DNA of 64,000 nucleotides. Source: Aquabacterium sp. J223 (lineage in GTDB: Bacteria; Pseudomonadota; Gammaproteobacteria; Burkholderiales; Burkholderiaceae_C). The position numbers were made by a program, and so were the translations under genes. Location: positions 992,001 to 1,056,000 of the forward strand of contig NZ_CP088297.1 in the NCBI RefSeq assembly GCF_024666615.1. The letters run 5' to 3'. The notes under the pieces are model-generated. The model saw only the letters and a program-made list of their open reading frames with translations. It had not been told where the DNA came from and ran no database searches. Position 1 is the stretch's first letter; each line of letters begins with the position of its first letter. Shown one piece after another: positions 1 through 8,094 of this stretch.

Positions 1-149
1 CCACCGCGCGTGATCACGTCATGCGGGCTGACCAGCGACGAGAACGGGACGAAGCGGGCGAGCGGGTTCTCCGCCTTGACCTGGGCCCAGTGCCGAGGCC
101 TAAAGCCGCTTCGGCCCGGCCGCGTGGCAGCGCCGTTGGACCTAGACAT
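1..149 (-). CDS. virB4: VirB4/TrbE-type conjugation ATPase, N-terminal fragment
   Basis: The minus strand is open from an ATG at 149 to the window edge and encodes about 50 residues. They resemble the N-terminus of VirB4/TrbE ATPases, with a segment reading NPLARFVPFSSLVSPHDVIT. VirB4 is the cytoplasmic ATPase that energises type IV secretion pilus assembly. The ATG overlaps the virB3 stop by 8 bases, which is typical of translational coupling in virB operons and agrees with the gene order virB1-virB2-virB3-virB4. The ATPase domain lies outside the window, so intactness cannot be judged. Confidence 0.75.
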   Translation of the reverse strand, partial: MSRSNGAATRPGRSGFRPRHWAQVKAENPLARFVPFSSLVSPHDVITRG

Positions 150-474
150 GCCAAGCATCTCGGGCTCCCCGGTAGAAGGTGGGCGCGTAGCTGCGCGCAT
201 GCCAGAAGCGGCGATTGCGGTCGTGCAGGCGCAGCTTCATGGCGACGAACATCTGGCGGAAGCGCTGGTCGTCCTTGGAGGTGACGAAGCGCATCCACAG
301 CAGTGCTGGCACGAAGGTCAGCAGGACGGCCAGGGCGATCCACCAACTGACCAGGATGCCGCCCCACATGATGAGCAGCATGCCCGCGCCAAACAGCACT
401 ACCAGCGGCACGAGCGGGATGCCCAGCTTCATGGCCGGGCGCGTCGCGCCCTTGTAGATGGCTTCGCCTTGCAT
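142..474 (-). CDS. virB3: VirB3-like type IV secretion inner-membrane protein
   Basis: This 110-residue protein has the VirB3 layout. A short N-terminus (MQGEAIYKGATRPAM) is followed by a long hydrophobic hairpin of two membrane segments (about residues 20-60) and a basic C-terminal half. VirB3 is an inner-membrane part of the conjugative T4SS that works with VirB4. I chose the ATG at 474; a GTG at 486 is also possible. It sits 15 bases after virB2 and overlaps virB4, so the genes are one transcription unit. Confidence 0.8.
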   Translation of the reverse strand: MQGEAIYKGATRPAMKLGIPLVPLVVLFGAGMLLIMWGGILVSWWIALAVLLTFVPALLWMRFVTSKDDQRFRQMFVAMKLRLHDRNRRFWHARSYAPTFYRGARDAWHV

Positions 475-489
475 GGTCGCGCCCACCGG

Positions 490-780
490 TCAGGTCACGA
501 TGTAGCTGGCGAAGGCTGCGGCGCCACCGACCAAGGTGCCGCCGATCAGCACGTTCGCGACATCGGCGAGGCGGGCGCCCTGAAAGATCATCTTGAAGCC
601 AGCCCAGATGATCGCGATCGTTACCACTGCGATGGAGATCGTCACGAGGATGGCGTTGACGTTCGTAACCGTGGTGTTGACCTTGTCGAAGCCCTGTGCG
701 AAAGCTGCTTGCGACAACAGGGAGGGCGTCAGTGCTGCCAAGACCGGCGCGATGCGCCGGGTCGATGCGAGGTGTCTCAT
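490..780 (-). CDS. virB2: VirB2/TrbC-type conjugative pilin
   Basis: This 96-residue protein has a signal peptide ending near ALA/QAAFAQ (about residue 28) and two hydrophobic helices, the usual form of a VirB2/TrbC major pilin precursor. The pilin polymerises into the conjugative pilus. A good ribosome-binding site (GAAGGAG) precedes the ATG at 780, and the ATG overlaps the TGA of virB1 (ATGA). A much longer upstream-extended reading is unlikely because it would cover the virB1 3' end. Confidence 0.8.
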   Translation of the reverse strand: MRHLASTRRIAPVLAALTPSLLSQAAFAQGFDKVNTTVTNVNAILVTISIAVVTIAIIWAGFKMIFQGARLADVANVLIGGTLVGGAAAFASYIVT

Positions 781-1265
781 GATTTCTCCTTCGGTTGAGG
801 GTTTGGAAAGGAACGCGCCGCGACCGCAACCTTGCGCACGTAGCCGTGGCGCAAGCCGGTGGTGAAGTTGCCGCTGTAGTAGCAGGAGAGCGCCTGCCGC
901 AGGGTCTCCTGATGCCCTGAGGCTGAGGCGCTTGCCCGGTCGAAGCACTCGGCAAGCACGGCCTGCATGGCAGCCAGGTTCGCGCAGGGCTCGAAGGCGG
1001 ACTCAAGGGTCAGGCCGAGCCGCTCGAAGTTGCCGACGTTGATTTGCCCAAGGCCGACACTGAAGTTCCAGCCGGCGTCACGCAACGCCTTGGCCGTGGC
1101 GAGCGCTTCTGCGCCATGCCGAGGCTGGCGCAGGAGCGCACCACCGACAACGCCGATCGCCCAGGGGTTGAAGCCGCTCTCGACACTGACCAGTGCGCTC
1201 GCAGTACCGGGGTGCACCTGAGGCGCGCACGCCAGCGCAAGCGCCAGGAAGACGGATGCATCCAT
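777..1265 (-). CDS. virB1: VirB1-like lytic transglycosylase
   Basis: This 162-residue protein has a short hydrophobic leader (MDASVFLALALACA) and a soluble lytic transglycosylase (SLT) fold. The putative catalytic Glu lies in SVESGFNPWAIG (about residue 29), followed by the SVGLGQIN motif. VirB1 proteins open the peptidoglycan for the secretion channel. It lies between trbM and virB2 with a 4-base overlap into virB2, so it belongs to the conjugation operon. Confidence 0.82.
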   Translation of the reverse strand: MDASVFLALALACAPQVHPGTASALVSVESGFNPWAIGVVGGALLRQPRHGAEALATAKALRDAGWNFSVGLGQINVGNFERLGLTLESAFEPCANLAAMQAVLAECFDRASASASGHQETLRQALSCYYSGNFTTGLRHGYVRKVAVAARSFPNPQPKEKS

Positions 1266-1276
1266 GGTGTGCAGCC

Positions 1277-1831
1277 TCAGTAGCCCGAGTTGATCGTGGG
1301 GGCCGGCGGTGGAAGCGCAGCGAGCCATGCTGCGTAGTCGTCATCAAAGCGCGTGTCCCAGGTGCCGAGTTGGGCCTTGGCCGCTGGGCTGAATTCGGTC
1401 ACCGTCTCCCCAGACAACGTCCACCAGGTGCGCGAGAAGGGGGTGCCATTGACGGTGACGGACACGGCACCGGTGTAGTCGCAGGTGTAGATCGGGCCGC
1501 CCTCTCCCTCGAAAACCCGTGTGTACTGAGGTGGACAGGAGGCCGGGGCGCTGGCCCACGCGTGGCTTGCCGAGTTTCCGGCGCCGGCCATCACGCAAGC
1601 TGGGAAAGGCTTGCCGCGTGCCAAGTCGCGCAGCACTTGCTTGACCGGCGGTACGCATTGAGGGATGGCGCGCCAGCTTGGCGCAGCGAGGCACAGCAGC
1701 ACGAGGCAGCCATCTGCCGCACCTGCGGGCCTTGCAGGCCCTACTAGGGCCAATATGGCGACGCAGGCAGCGGCTGCTGGCCTGGAAGCGGTAGCAACCA
1801 GTGCCGTCTGGAGGTGACGAATGCTGTTCAT
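1277..1831 (-). CDS. trbM: TrbM/KikA-family conjugal transfer protein
   Basis: This 184-residue secreted protein has a signal peptide (to about residue 38, ending PAGAAD) and a Cys-rich segment, CLVLLCLAAPSWRAIPQC, that is characteristic of the TrbM/KikA family. TrbM is a conjugal transfer accessory protein whose exact role is unclear. It is the first gene of the minus-strand run, 11 bases before virB1. I start at the ATG at 1831 because the signal peptide begins there; the longer upstream reading lacks homology. Confidence 0.78.
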   Translation of the reverse strand: MNSIRHLQTALVATASRPAAAACVAILALVGPARPAGAADGCLVLLCLAAPSWRAIPQCVPPVKQVLRDLARGKPFPACVMAGAGNSASHAWASAPASCPPQYTRVFEGEGGPIYTCDYTGAVSVTVNGTPFSRTWWTLSGETVTEFSPAAKAQLGTWDTRFDDDYAAWLAALPPPAPTINSGY

Positions 1832-2088
1832 GATGGTTCTGGAGGAAGCCGACTTGGTCTTGCCGTTGACACGCCATGCTTGAGCTGATGTTTGAACTCT
1901 AGGGCTGTAGCGCAGGGGCATGACCGATGACTTCGAACCGGAAATCAGCAGTGGTTGGTTCGGCTGACGGCTAGGGAGGTGTTCCCGTGCAGGATGGACG
2001 CGAAGGGTCGGAAGACGCCTCTGCCCAGTGGGGCGGCGTACCATGCTCTGCTTGATTCAGGCCATGGACGCGGCCAAGGGAGTTGCCG
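1832..2088. promoter_or_regulatory. Divergent intergenic region, trbM/virB operon and mnmH
   Basis: These 257 bases separate the leftward conjugation operon from rightward mnmH, so promoters for both are expected here. I could not assign convincing -35/-10 boxes. An AAGGG ribosome-binding site for mnmH lies just before its ATG at 2089. Confidence 0.4.
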
Positions 2089-3165
2089 ATGCAGTTGGAA
2101 TCCGCGGCCGCGCTTGTTCACCCGCACCAGCTGGAGGTGCAGGAGTTCTCGTCCTACTCGTTGATCATCGACGCTCGGTCTCCACACGAGTACGCGGAAG
2201 ATCACATCCCGGGCGCCGTCAACCTGCCTGTGGTGGACGACAACGAGTACGCAGTGGTCGGTACGCAGCACAAGACGGACAAGCACGCGGCCTATCTGAT
2301 CGGCGTCGAGTACTCGCTGCGCAACATTGCGGCCCAGATCAAGCCGCTGATCTCGAGGTACTCGCCGAACGACCGGTTCCTCGTGTACTGCTTCCGCGGT
2401 GGCAAGCGGAGCCGGCTCTGGGCTGACAATTTGAGGACCATCGGATTCGAGGTCGACGTCTTGTCAGGCGGCTGGAAGAACTACCGCAGGTGGGTCCGTT
2501 CTGGGCTGGATGCCCTGCCGAGGGCCTTCAGCTTTCGCGTGTTATGCGGCCCGACTGGTTGTGGCAAGACGCGCGTGTTGCAGGAGCTGCAGCGGCAAGG
2601 GCATCAAGTTCTCGAACTCGAGGGCCTCGCCAGCCACCGGGGGTCTCTGCTCGGTGACCTGCCAGGCCAGCCGCAACCCACACAGAAGCTGTTCGACACG
2701 CACCTGGTTGATCTGCTCAGAACGTTCGACCCAGAGAAACCGGTATGGATCGAGGCAGAAAGCAAGAAGATTGGAAACCTGCAGCTACCCGATGGCTTGT
2801 ACGAGGCAATGCACCGTTCGCCAGTCATCAACCTGGCCGTTCCCATGAGCGAGCGCGTCAAGCTGTGGCGGGAGGACTATCCGCATTTCGCGGCTGATCC
2901 CGTGGCCATGGTGCGCAAGCTGGAACCGCTCAAGCCGCTGGTCGGCAAGGAGACGCTTGGAGAATGGACGGCACATGCTACGCAGGGCCGCATCGACGCG
3001 CTTTTTGAGAGTGTCATGCGCAAGCACTACGACCCGTGCTATGAGCGATCGAGCCGAGGGCACTATGGTGCGAAGCTCGACGATCAGACCGTCGAGCTCA
3101 ACTGCCTGGACCGTGAAGCGTTGAGCGGTGCGGTGCGACACCTTGTGGATCGCTTCAGCCGTTGA
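2089..3165 (+). CDS. mnmH: tRNA 2-selenouridine synthase
   Basis: The protein has 358 residues, the usual length for MnmH (SelU/YbbB). An N-terminal rhodanese domain carries the catalytic Cys101 in YCFRGGKRS, followed by a P-loop (GPTGCGKT, about 154-161) of the C-terminal domain. The enzyme replaces sulfur by selenium in 2-thiouridine at the wobble position of certain tRNAs, via a geranylated intermediate, using selenophosphate from SelD. No selD is in the window. I prefer the ATG at 2089 (AAGGG site 8 bases upstream) over the TTG at 2083. The 3' end overlaps the convergent hydroxylase gene by 11 bases. Confidence 0.92.
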   Translation: MQLESAAALVHPHQLEVQEFSSYSLIIDARSPHEYAEDHIPGAVNLPVVDDNEYAVVGTQHKTDKHAAYLIGVEYSLRNIAAQIKPLISRYSPNDRFLVYCFRGGKRSRLWADNLRTIGFEVDVLSGGWKNYRRWVRSGLDALPRAFSFRVLCGPTGCGKTRVLQELQRQGHQVLELEGLASHRGSLLGDLPGQPQPTQKLFDTHLVDLLRTFDPEKPVWIEAESKKIGNLQLPDGLYEAMHRSPVINLAVPMSERVKLWREDYPHFAADPVAMVRKLEPLKPLVGKETLGEWTAHATQGRIDALFESVMRKHYDPCYERSSRGHYGAKLDDQTVELNCLDREALSGAVRHLVDRFSR

Positions 3166-4252
3166 CGGGCGAGCTGCCCTTCTCGTAGAGATAGAAGCAG
3201 GTGATCCGGCGACCCGAGGATCGCGGCGACGAGGGGTCCGCTTCCCAGTGGCTGAGTGCCGGCTGCATTGATCGCCTCCACAGCGGAGGGAAGAGGCACA
3301 GGACGAGCAGGATCACGTAGTTGGCGGGCAACCGAGGCGAGTCGTCGGCAAGGGTCAGGTGGTAGTACGGCTGATGAGTTCGCTGATGATGGCGGTGGTG
3401 CAAGCTGACGCCAAGCGTCAACCAGGCCTGCAGGCGGCAGTCGTCCTCCCAGCCCAGGCCCTGCCTCGCCGATTCGCCCTGTCGATCTTCACCCAAACGC
3501 CAATGCTGGATGTAGGTGATGAGTTGAACACCGAACCAGACGGACACGGCCACAGAGGCATATAGCACCAAGCCACTCAAGCCGGCCGCAAACCAGAACG
3601 CGGTGCCTGCAGCCAAGCACGCCCCTGTTCCCAGGTGCAGAGTAGTGGTGACCCGGGTCGACGACGTTGCTCTCCAGAAGGGCGAGTCCCTGCCATAGGC
3701 CGCCACCAGAACCACCTTGCTGCGCCGCAGGGCGAAACGCCACGCCGACTCGTCCATCCGCGGCCAGGCTGCGCCCGTGGTGTTACCAGGTTGCGCGTGG
3801 TGCGCGATGTGTTCCTGCAGCAGAACCGGATAGCCGGCCATGCCGGCCAGCAAAGTGCCAAGGGACATGTGGAGACGACCGCGACGATGGATCAACTCAT
3901 GCGATACGCAGGTGGACAGCAGGAGCGTGATCCACAAGCTGAGCGCCATGGCCAAGCCATACCCGAAGGATGAGATGCCGTGGGCTTGCAGATGGTGGAG
4001 TACGAAGGTGATCGTCCCCAGCAGCAGGGCGCCGTAGACCATCGGAAGCAGGTGCAGCGCAGTGGCAATCGACTCCCGCCACGGAATCGGTTTACTGGGC
4101 AGTGGACCCACGACGGGCCGCAACAGCGGCAGGCCGAGCATGACGACCGCGAAGGCAAGGATCGGCGTGTCGGCGGCGATGCCGATCCCCAGAAAGACCG
4201 GCACGAGAAGGACGCAGAAGAATCCCCCCGCCTGAATCGTCTGTCGCAGCAT
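3155..4252 (-). CDS. AlkB-like membrane di-iron alkane/fatty acid hydroxylase
   Basis: This 365-residue integral membrane protein has the His boxes of the AlkB/fatty acid desaturase superfamily: HELIHRRGR (about 119), EHIAHHA (about 147) and LHHRHHQ (about 286). These ligate a di-iron centre. A further HWRLGED segment resembles the AlkB-specific region. It likely hydroxylates an alkane or alkyl chain at the inner membrane and needs rubredoxin-type electron donors, none of which is seen here. It is the last gene of a four-gene leftward run (zinc ribbon, small unknown, LuxR, hydroxylase), so the LuxR regulator probably controls it. The substrate is not established. Confidence 0.8.
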   Translation of the reverse strand: MLRQTIQAGGFFCVLLVPVFLGIGIAADTPILAFAVVMLGLPLLRPVVGPLPSKPIPWRESIATALHLLPMVYGALLLGTITFVLHHLQAHGISSFGYGLAMALSLWITLLLSTCVSHELIHRRGRLHMSLGTLLAGMAGYPVLLQEHIAHHAQPGNTTGAAWPRMDESAWRFALRRSKVVLVAAYGRDSPFWRATSSTRVTTTLHLGTGACLAAGTAFWFAAGLSGLVLYASVAVSVWFGVQLITYIQHWRLGEDRQGESARQGLGWEDDCRLQAWLTLGVSLHHRHHQRTHQPYYHLTLADDSPRLPANYVILLVLCLFPPLWRRSMQPALSHWEADPSSPRSSGRRITCFYLYEKGSSPVNG

Positions 4253-4279
4253 GGGTGGTGCACTCCGAGGCGGCGCCTT

Positions 4280-5071
4280 TCAGATCAGTCCGTACTCGGC
4301 AGCAAGCGCGGCAGCCGTCCGGCGGTTCGGGACCCCAAGCTTGACGTTCAAGCGCTGGAAGCGGGAGTCAATCGCACTCTTCGACATGTTCAATTCGGCG
4401 GCGATGTACTTGGTGCTTCGTCCCTGTCGTTCGAGACGAAGGAGGAGCACGTCCTCCTCAGTGATCCTGGTGGTGGCGATGAGTTCGGCTCGTATCCGGG
4501 CGATCCACCACTCGTGCAACTCCATGGCCAAAGGACGGGCCGCGAGCTTGAGGATCGTGAACCCCTCCCCCTCGTAGAAGCCGGGCGTTGCCGATCCGAG
4601 GCAAAGCACGCCCAGCCGGGAGAGACCGCCACTCGACGGGGCTGGGATGATGGCAGCGGACCGGAAGCCGAACTGTGCTGCCAGTTCGACCGCGTCGCGC
4701 TGCTGCCGAGAAGTGACCGGGATCTCACTGGCGCGCGCCGGTTCGCTGTGGCCCAGGGCGTACGCCAGCCACGGATCGTTCGCGTACCAGGACTGGCGTT
4801 CGTACTCCAGACACCAGGTCGGATCACAGGCGAGCAGAAATCGATAGGACTCGTGCGACACGTCGTCCCGGATGAAGCTGACGAACGCGGACGCGTCGGC
4901 GCCCAGCCGCTCGGTGGCCTTGCACAACAGCGTAAGCGCCTGCGTCTCATCCGCAGCCTCTGGAATGCGGCGGATGACCTCGCCGGCCAGCGACAGGAAA
5001 TCGGGGCGGCCGGTGAAGTCCACGAGCGCTGAGGCGACGCTAGTCTTCTCCTCGGAGCAGCCTGACGCCAT
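4280..5071 (-). CDS. LuxR-family regulator with autoinducer-binding-type domain
   Basis: This 263-residue protein has an N-terminal autoinducer-binding-like domain (WYANDPWLAYA around residue 95, a variant of the conserved W/Y/D pocket) and a C-terminal LuxR-type helix-turn-helix (about 200-255, with SKSAIDSRFQRLNVKLGV). A strong GAGGAG site precedes the ATG. No luxI-type synthase is in the window, so it may be a solo receptor or respond to another small molecule. The hydroxylase gene begins 27 bases downstream and is its likely target. Confidence 0.85.
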   Translation of the reverse strand: MASGCSEEKTSVASALVDFTGRPDFLSLAGEVIRRIPEAADETQALTLLCKATERLGADASAFVSFIRDDVSHESYRFLLACDPTWCLEYERQSWYANDPWLAYALGHSEPARASEIPVTSRQQRDAVELAAQFGFRSAAIIPAPSSGGLSRLGVLCLGSATPGFYEGEGFTILKLAARPLAMELHEWWIARIRAELIATTRITEEDVLLLRLERQGRSTKYIAAELNMSKSAIDSRFQRLNVKLGVPNRRTAAALAAEYGLI

Positions 5072-5285
5072 CTCTCCTCAGCCTCACATGGACCAGCGGA
5101 TAGTCGAACCGGACCGGGTCCGAGTTGCACCAGCTGTCGAAGCTTCGCTCGTCTTCGAACAGAGTGACGTGAACCGTTCGATGGCGGCCACCGTGAAGCT
5201 GGACACGCTCAACGAAAAGGCGTGCGGCAAAGTGAGCGAGGGTGAAGCTGACATTGCCGTCGTCGCTGCGAATCGACTGTGTCAT
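5040..5285 (-). CDS. Small protein of unknown function
   Basis: An 81-residue soluble protein, not recognised. It begins MTQSIRSDDGNVSF, contains FAARLFVERVQLHGGRH and has no membrane segment or Cys motif. Its ATG is 4 bases after the stop of the zinc-ribbon gene and its end overlaps the luxR start by 32 bases, so it lies within an apparent operon. The tight packing, not homology, is the main reason to call it a gene. Confidence 0.55.
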   Translation of the reverse strand: MTQSIRSDDGNVSFTLAHFAARLFVERVQLHGGRHRTVHVTLFEDERSFDSWCNSDPVRFDYPLVHVRLRRDGVRLLRGED

Positions 5286-5289
5286 CGGC

Positions 5290-5589
5290 CTAACCGTGGA
5301 GTTCGGATCGGCAGCCGTCTGCTTCGGAGTAGACATAGCTACGCGTGCAGGCAGGGCAGGTAAGGTGGTCGACAACGAACGCAGGTGGCTCGTGCTCCCA
5401 GGCGAAGACATGCTCCTCGCCACATACATCGCACTCCATCAACACGGCTGGGAAGTAACGCCTGCACTCCGCGCACCGCATTGCCGCGATCTCGCGTGTC
5501 ATGAGCGTCTCGAACTCGTCGGGTTCGTGGTGCCCGCAGTGCGGGCAGTGAGTGACCAATGACGACTCCAGCGGGAGGCTTAGATCCAT
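5290..5589 (-). CDS. Zinc-ribbon small protein
   Basis: A 99-residue protein with three CxxC pairs (HCPHCGHH near residue 15, CAEC near 38 and CDVC near 53) and a fourth pair near residue 78 (TCPAC), consistent with two zinc ribbons. It heads the leftward run that ends in the AlkB-like hydroxylase. Its function is unknown; a rubredoxin-like role is conceivable from the four CxxC pairs but the spacing does not match classical rubredoxin. I use the ATG at 5589. Confidence 0.65.
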   Translation of the reverse strand: MDLSLPLESSLVTHCPHCGHHEPDEFETLMTREIAAMRCAECRRYFPAVLMECDVCGEEHVFAWEHEPPAFVVDHLTCPACTRSYVYSEADGCRSELHG

Positions 5590-5881
5590 GGCGTTCCCCA
5601 AGCTCGAACTGCCGCTCTATGCGACGCCGTGGTCGACCGGACCGTCTGAGTCGCTTCCCAGCCCCATGGTCGACACCGCTATTGATAGCGAGAGAAGTGG
5701 GGCACTGTCCAGCGGCGCCTAGTTTCAATGGGTAAGCGGTGCAGGACGAGTGGACGGAGAGCAGGCCGCGGGCCGCACCGGCCCTTTTGTGATAGGCCGG
5801 TCCAGTGACATCCCGATACTGTGAGCTGCCCATTTCGCCTTGACGACGAATAGGCTGAGAAACTGCTTTAGGAGGGATGCC
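5590..5881. other. Intergenic region without a recognised feature
   Basis: About 290 bases between the leftward zinc-ribbon operon and a rightward small membrane gene. Promoters in both directions are expected, but no clear boxes, RNA gene or repeat was recognised. An AGGAGG ribosome-binding site for the next gene lies at 5870-5875. Confidence 0.4.
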
Positions 5882-6181
5882 ATGTTGGTTCTGCTGCAGC
5901 GACAGGCGCGTCCAGATGCACCGTACTGGCCTGGGCAGCGACTGCTGTCGGCCATCGACGCGGTGGCCTGGCCAGTCCTCATGGTCATCGCCTTGCTGAA
6001 TGCGCCGTGGCCGACCGAGTTCGTCGGCTCGGTGGCCATTTCGCTGTGCGCCATTGCGATCGTACCGAGACTTCATAGGGCGATATGGCTGAATGAGTGG
6101 TACGCCTTCACCACCTGGCGTTGGGGTCGGCCCACCCTCACCCTCATGCTCTTCGGAATGATCTTGAAGGCCAGCATCTGA
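5882..6181 (+). CDS. Small two-helix membrane protein, unknown function
   Basis: A 99-residue protein with two hydrophobic helices (about residues 23-40 and 48-62), a basic loop, then a Trp-rich tail (WLNEWYAFTTWRWGRP). The function is not known. A perfect AGGAGG lies 6 bases before the ATG at 5882, which decides against an upstream start at 5840. It stands alone beside the AlpA regulator. Confidence 0.65.
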   Translation: MLVLLQRQARPDAPYWPGQRLLSAIDAVAWPVLMVIALLNAPWPTEFVGSVAISLCAIAIVPRLHRAIWLNEWYAFTTWRWGRPTLTLMLFGMILKASI

Positions 6182-6195
6182 TGCCCCTGGTGCGA

Positions 6196-6426
6196 TCAGT
6201 CTTCGACCGAAGACCGAGACTCGCTCCACCGATCGAGGTCACTCCTGCGCCAAGCGACCGCGCGAGCGGCTAGCTTGACGGGCGAAGGAAACTTGCGTTC
6301 TGCCACGAGGCGATAGATGGTTGAGCGGCCCAAACCGGTACGTCTAACCACCGATGGCATGCGAAGAAACTCGGCATCGTGAACTTCAAGTACCGATGCA
6401 GTGGAGGGGGCTATGGCTCGGCGCAT
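6196..6426 (-). CDS. AlpA-family phage/island regulator
   Basis: This 76-residue protein matches the AlpA (MerR-like helix-turn-helix) family, with PSVVRRTGLGRSTIYRLVAERKF-type sequence and KLAARAVAWRRSDLDRW. Such proteins often activate excisionase or integrase genes of prophages and integrating elements. A good AGAGG site lies before the ATG. No integrase is seen nearby, so it could be a leftover of an element or serve the conjugative cluster to its left. Confidence 0.82.
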   Translation of the reverse strand: MRRAIAPSTASVLEVHDAEFLRMPSVVRRTGLGRSTIYRLVAERKFPSPVKLAARAVAWRRSDLDRWSESRSSVED

Positions 6427-6603
6427 GTGGACCTCTGTGCACTCGATGCTGAATAGATTAAGCCGGATGCGAGCGGATGCACTGCTGATTCCAAGGAAAA
6501 AACTGGCAAGAGGCTAATTGCTGCTGCACCACTTCTCTCCCGTACGCGTTGCCCGTTGAACTTACTTCTGGCTCCGTGAGCGGGGGAGGGCACCGCGCGG
6601 TCC

Positions 6604-6903
6604 TCAAGCAAAGTCAAAGTGAAAATCCATCGACCCGCTTTGCAGCCCGTCCAGCAGCGGCGTCAGGTTCTCCAGCCGGTTCGCGCGTCGGCTGCACCCC
6701 TCGCCCGCGCGCTGCCACGTCCCGTACACCGCCAGTAGCCGTGACCCAAGCAGTGGCGTGCTCTGCTGCGCGCGGATGCGCTTCCAGCAGATCACCTGCA
6801 CCGTGCCGGTCTCGCCCTCCAGCGACACGAAGATGACGCCGTTGGCGGTGTCCGGCTGCTGGCCGGTATACGTCCAGCCAAGGCATCTTGAATAGCGAAT
6901 CAC
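6604..6903 (-). pseudogene. dnaE2: dnaE2 (error-prone polymerase) C-terminal remnant
   Basis: The last 75 or so codons match the C-terminal OB-fold end of DnaE2/ImuC error-prone polymerases: GVIFVSLEGETGTVQVICW, then LLGSRLLAVYG and LTPLLDGLQSGS near the end. The family is over 1000 residues, so nearly all of it is missing. The reading frame continues upstream only into unrelated sequence (from about 6870 on). It looks like a scar of a deletion or insertion at the edge of the acquired segment. Confidence 0.7.
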
Positions 6904-7317
6904 GGCCCTGAAGGATCCTGTCTACGTAGGGATACGTGGGCACCATGACAAGCGAGAGTGGCAAGACGCGGCGTCGCTAGGGCGAGTAGTTCAAGGCGAT
7001 GGTGCTGGCGCAATGCGGCGAGCCAGGCGCGTCTGTCGCGCAGGTCGCGATGTCGCACGGCATAAACGACAACGTACGGCAGTGAGGACGAGGGTGCGTC
7101 GAGTGTGCCGCTCGAAGGTCATGAAGTGCTTTCGCTCGCGCTCGATGGTAGGGGCGTTCGTCCAATGAACGAAGCCAGCAGCTTCAGATTCCTTGCGCTG
7201 TCGGCGAGAAACCGTGTGCCAAGTTAAGCGCCAGCAGTGCCGTCCCGCCAATGCAGCTCACTGTGTTCGGTAGACGGTTCCACAGGCAAGCCAAGTACGC
7301 TCCTCAAGCGTCGTATC
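6904..7317. other. Non-coding spacer after dnaE2 remnant
   Basis: About 410 bases between the dnaE2 fragment and dsbA. Several ORFs exist on both strands but none has recognisable homology, ribosome-binding sites or a codon pattern that convinces me. It may be residue of a deleted gene. Confidence 0.35.
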
Positions 7318-7956
7318 TCAACCACTCTTCTTGGCCGCACCGACCAGATACTCCGCGACCGCCAAGGAGCGCTCATTCGTTCCCGCCATCGATCCTGTCG
7401 TCACCCACCGGCCGTCTATCCCGAGGGACGGGGTGCCTTGAATCCTGTACCCAGCAGTCAGCGCAGTGGCCTGCTTCGCTTTCGTGGCGACGGCGAAAGA
7501 ATTTAGCGCGTCTAAAAAGCGGGCGCGGTTCACGCCGTGTTTCGCTACGAAGTCACCTACCTCTTCCGGCTTCTCAAGACGCTGGCGCTCGTTATGAACT
7601 GCTATAAACACCTTGCGATGCAGCTGCTCCACCAAACCGAGCATCTCGATCGCGAAAAACAACTTCTGATGCAGCACATAGGGCACTTCGCGGAAGGCCA
7701 CCGGGATGCGGCGGAACAGGACGTCGGCGGGCAGCCTCTTTTGCCAAGCGTCGATGGCCGGCTCGAACGCGTTGCAATGCGAGCAGCCGTAAGCGAAGAA
7801 CTCGAGCACCTCCACCTGCTTCGGATCGCGGGTGGGCTGACGAGGCGAGACCGTCAGGTAGTGCTTTCCTTCCACTATTCGTTCCTGCGCCCAACTAAGC
7901 AACGGCATGGTGGCAAGGGGCACGGCGGCAGATTTGGCGAACTGGCGGCGATCCAT
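7318..7956 (-). CDS. dsbA: Thiol:disulfide interchange protein DsbA
   Basis: This 212-residue periplasmic oxidoreductase has a Tat-like/Sec leader (MDRRQFAKSAAVPL, to about residue 24) and the active site C58-S-H-C61 of DsbA-type thioredoxins, with a cis-Pro loop (TPS near residue 177). It introduces disulfides into exported proteins. It follows ccmI by 138 bases. In that gap a MerR-type promoter (-35 TTGACT, 19-base spacer) points toward this gene, so its expression may be metal responsive instead of, or in addition to, following the ccm operon. Confidence 0.9.
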   Translation of the reverse strand: MDRRQFAKSAAVPLATMPLLSWAQERIVEGKHYLTVSPRQPTRDPKQVEVLEFFAYGCSHCNAFEPAIDAWQKRLPADVLFRRIPVAFREVPYVLHQKLFFAIEMLGLVEQLHRKVFIAVHNERQRLEKPEEVGDFVAKHGVNRARFLDALNSFAVATKAKQATALTAGYRIQGTPSLGIDGRWVTTGSMAGTNERSLAVAEYLVGAAKKSG

Positions 7957-7986
7957 GCTCAGCGTTGGAAGTTGCAGAAGCCCGAC

Positions 7987-8017
7987 ATTCTTGGGCCTGT
8001 ACCAACTACGGAGTCAA
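7987..8017 (-). promoter_or_regulatory. MerR/CadR-type promoter of dsbA
   Basis: On the minus strand TTGACT (8017-8012) and AAGAAT (7992-7987) are separated by 19 bases, the extended spacing used by MerR-family regulators. The spacer carries CCGTA and TACAGG arms, close to the cadA promoter box at 15740. Transcription would start about 24 bases before dsbA. This is a sequence match only. Confidence 0.55.
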
Positions 8018-8094
8018 GTGCCGATCGCAGGTTGACCCCTCCCCCGGTACCGCGCTTTCGCTATGCCGCTGTCCCAGCGCCTGCTGCGTGAAAC

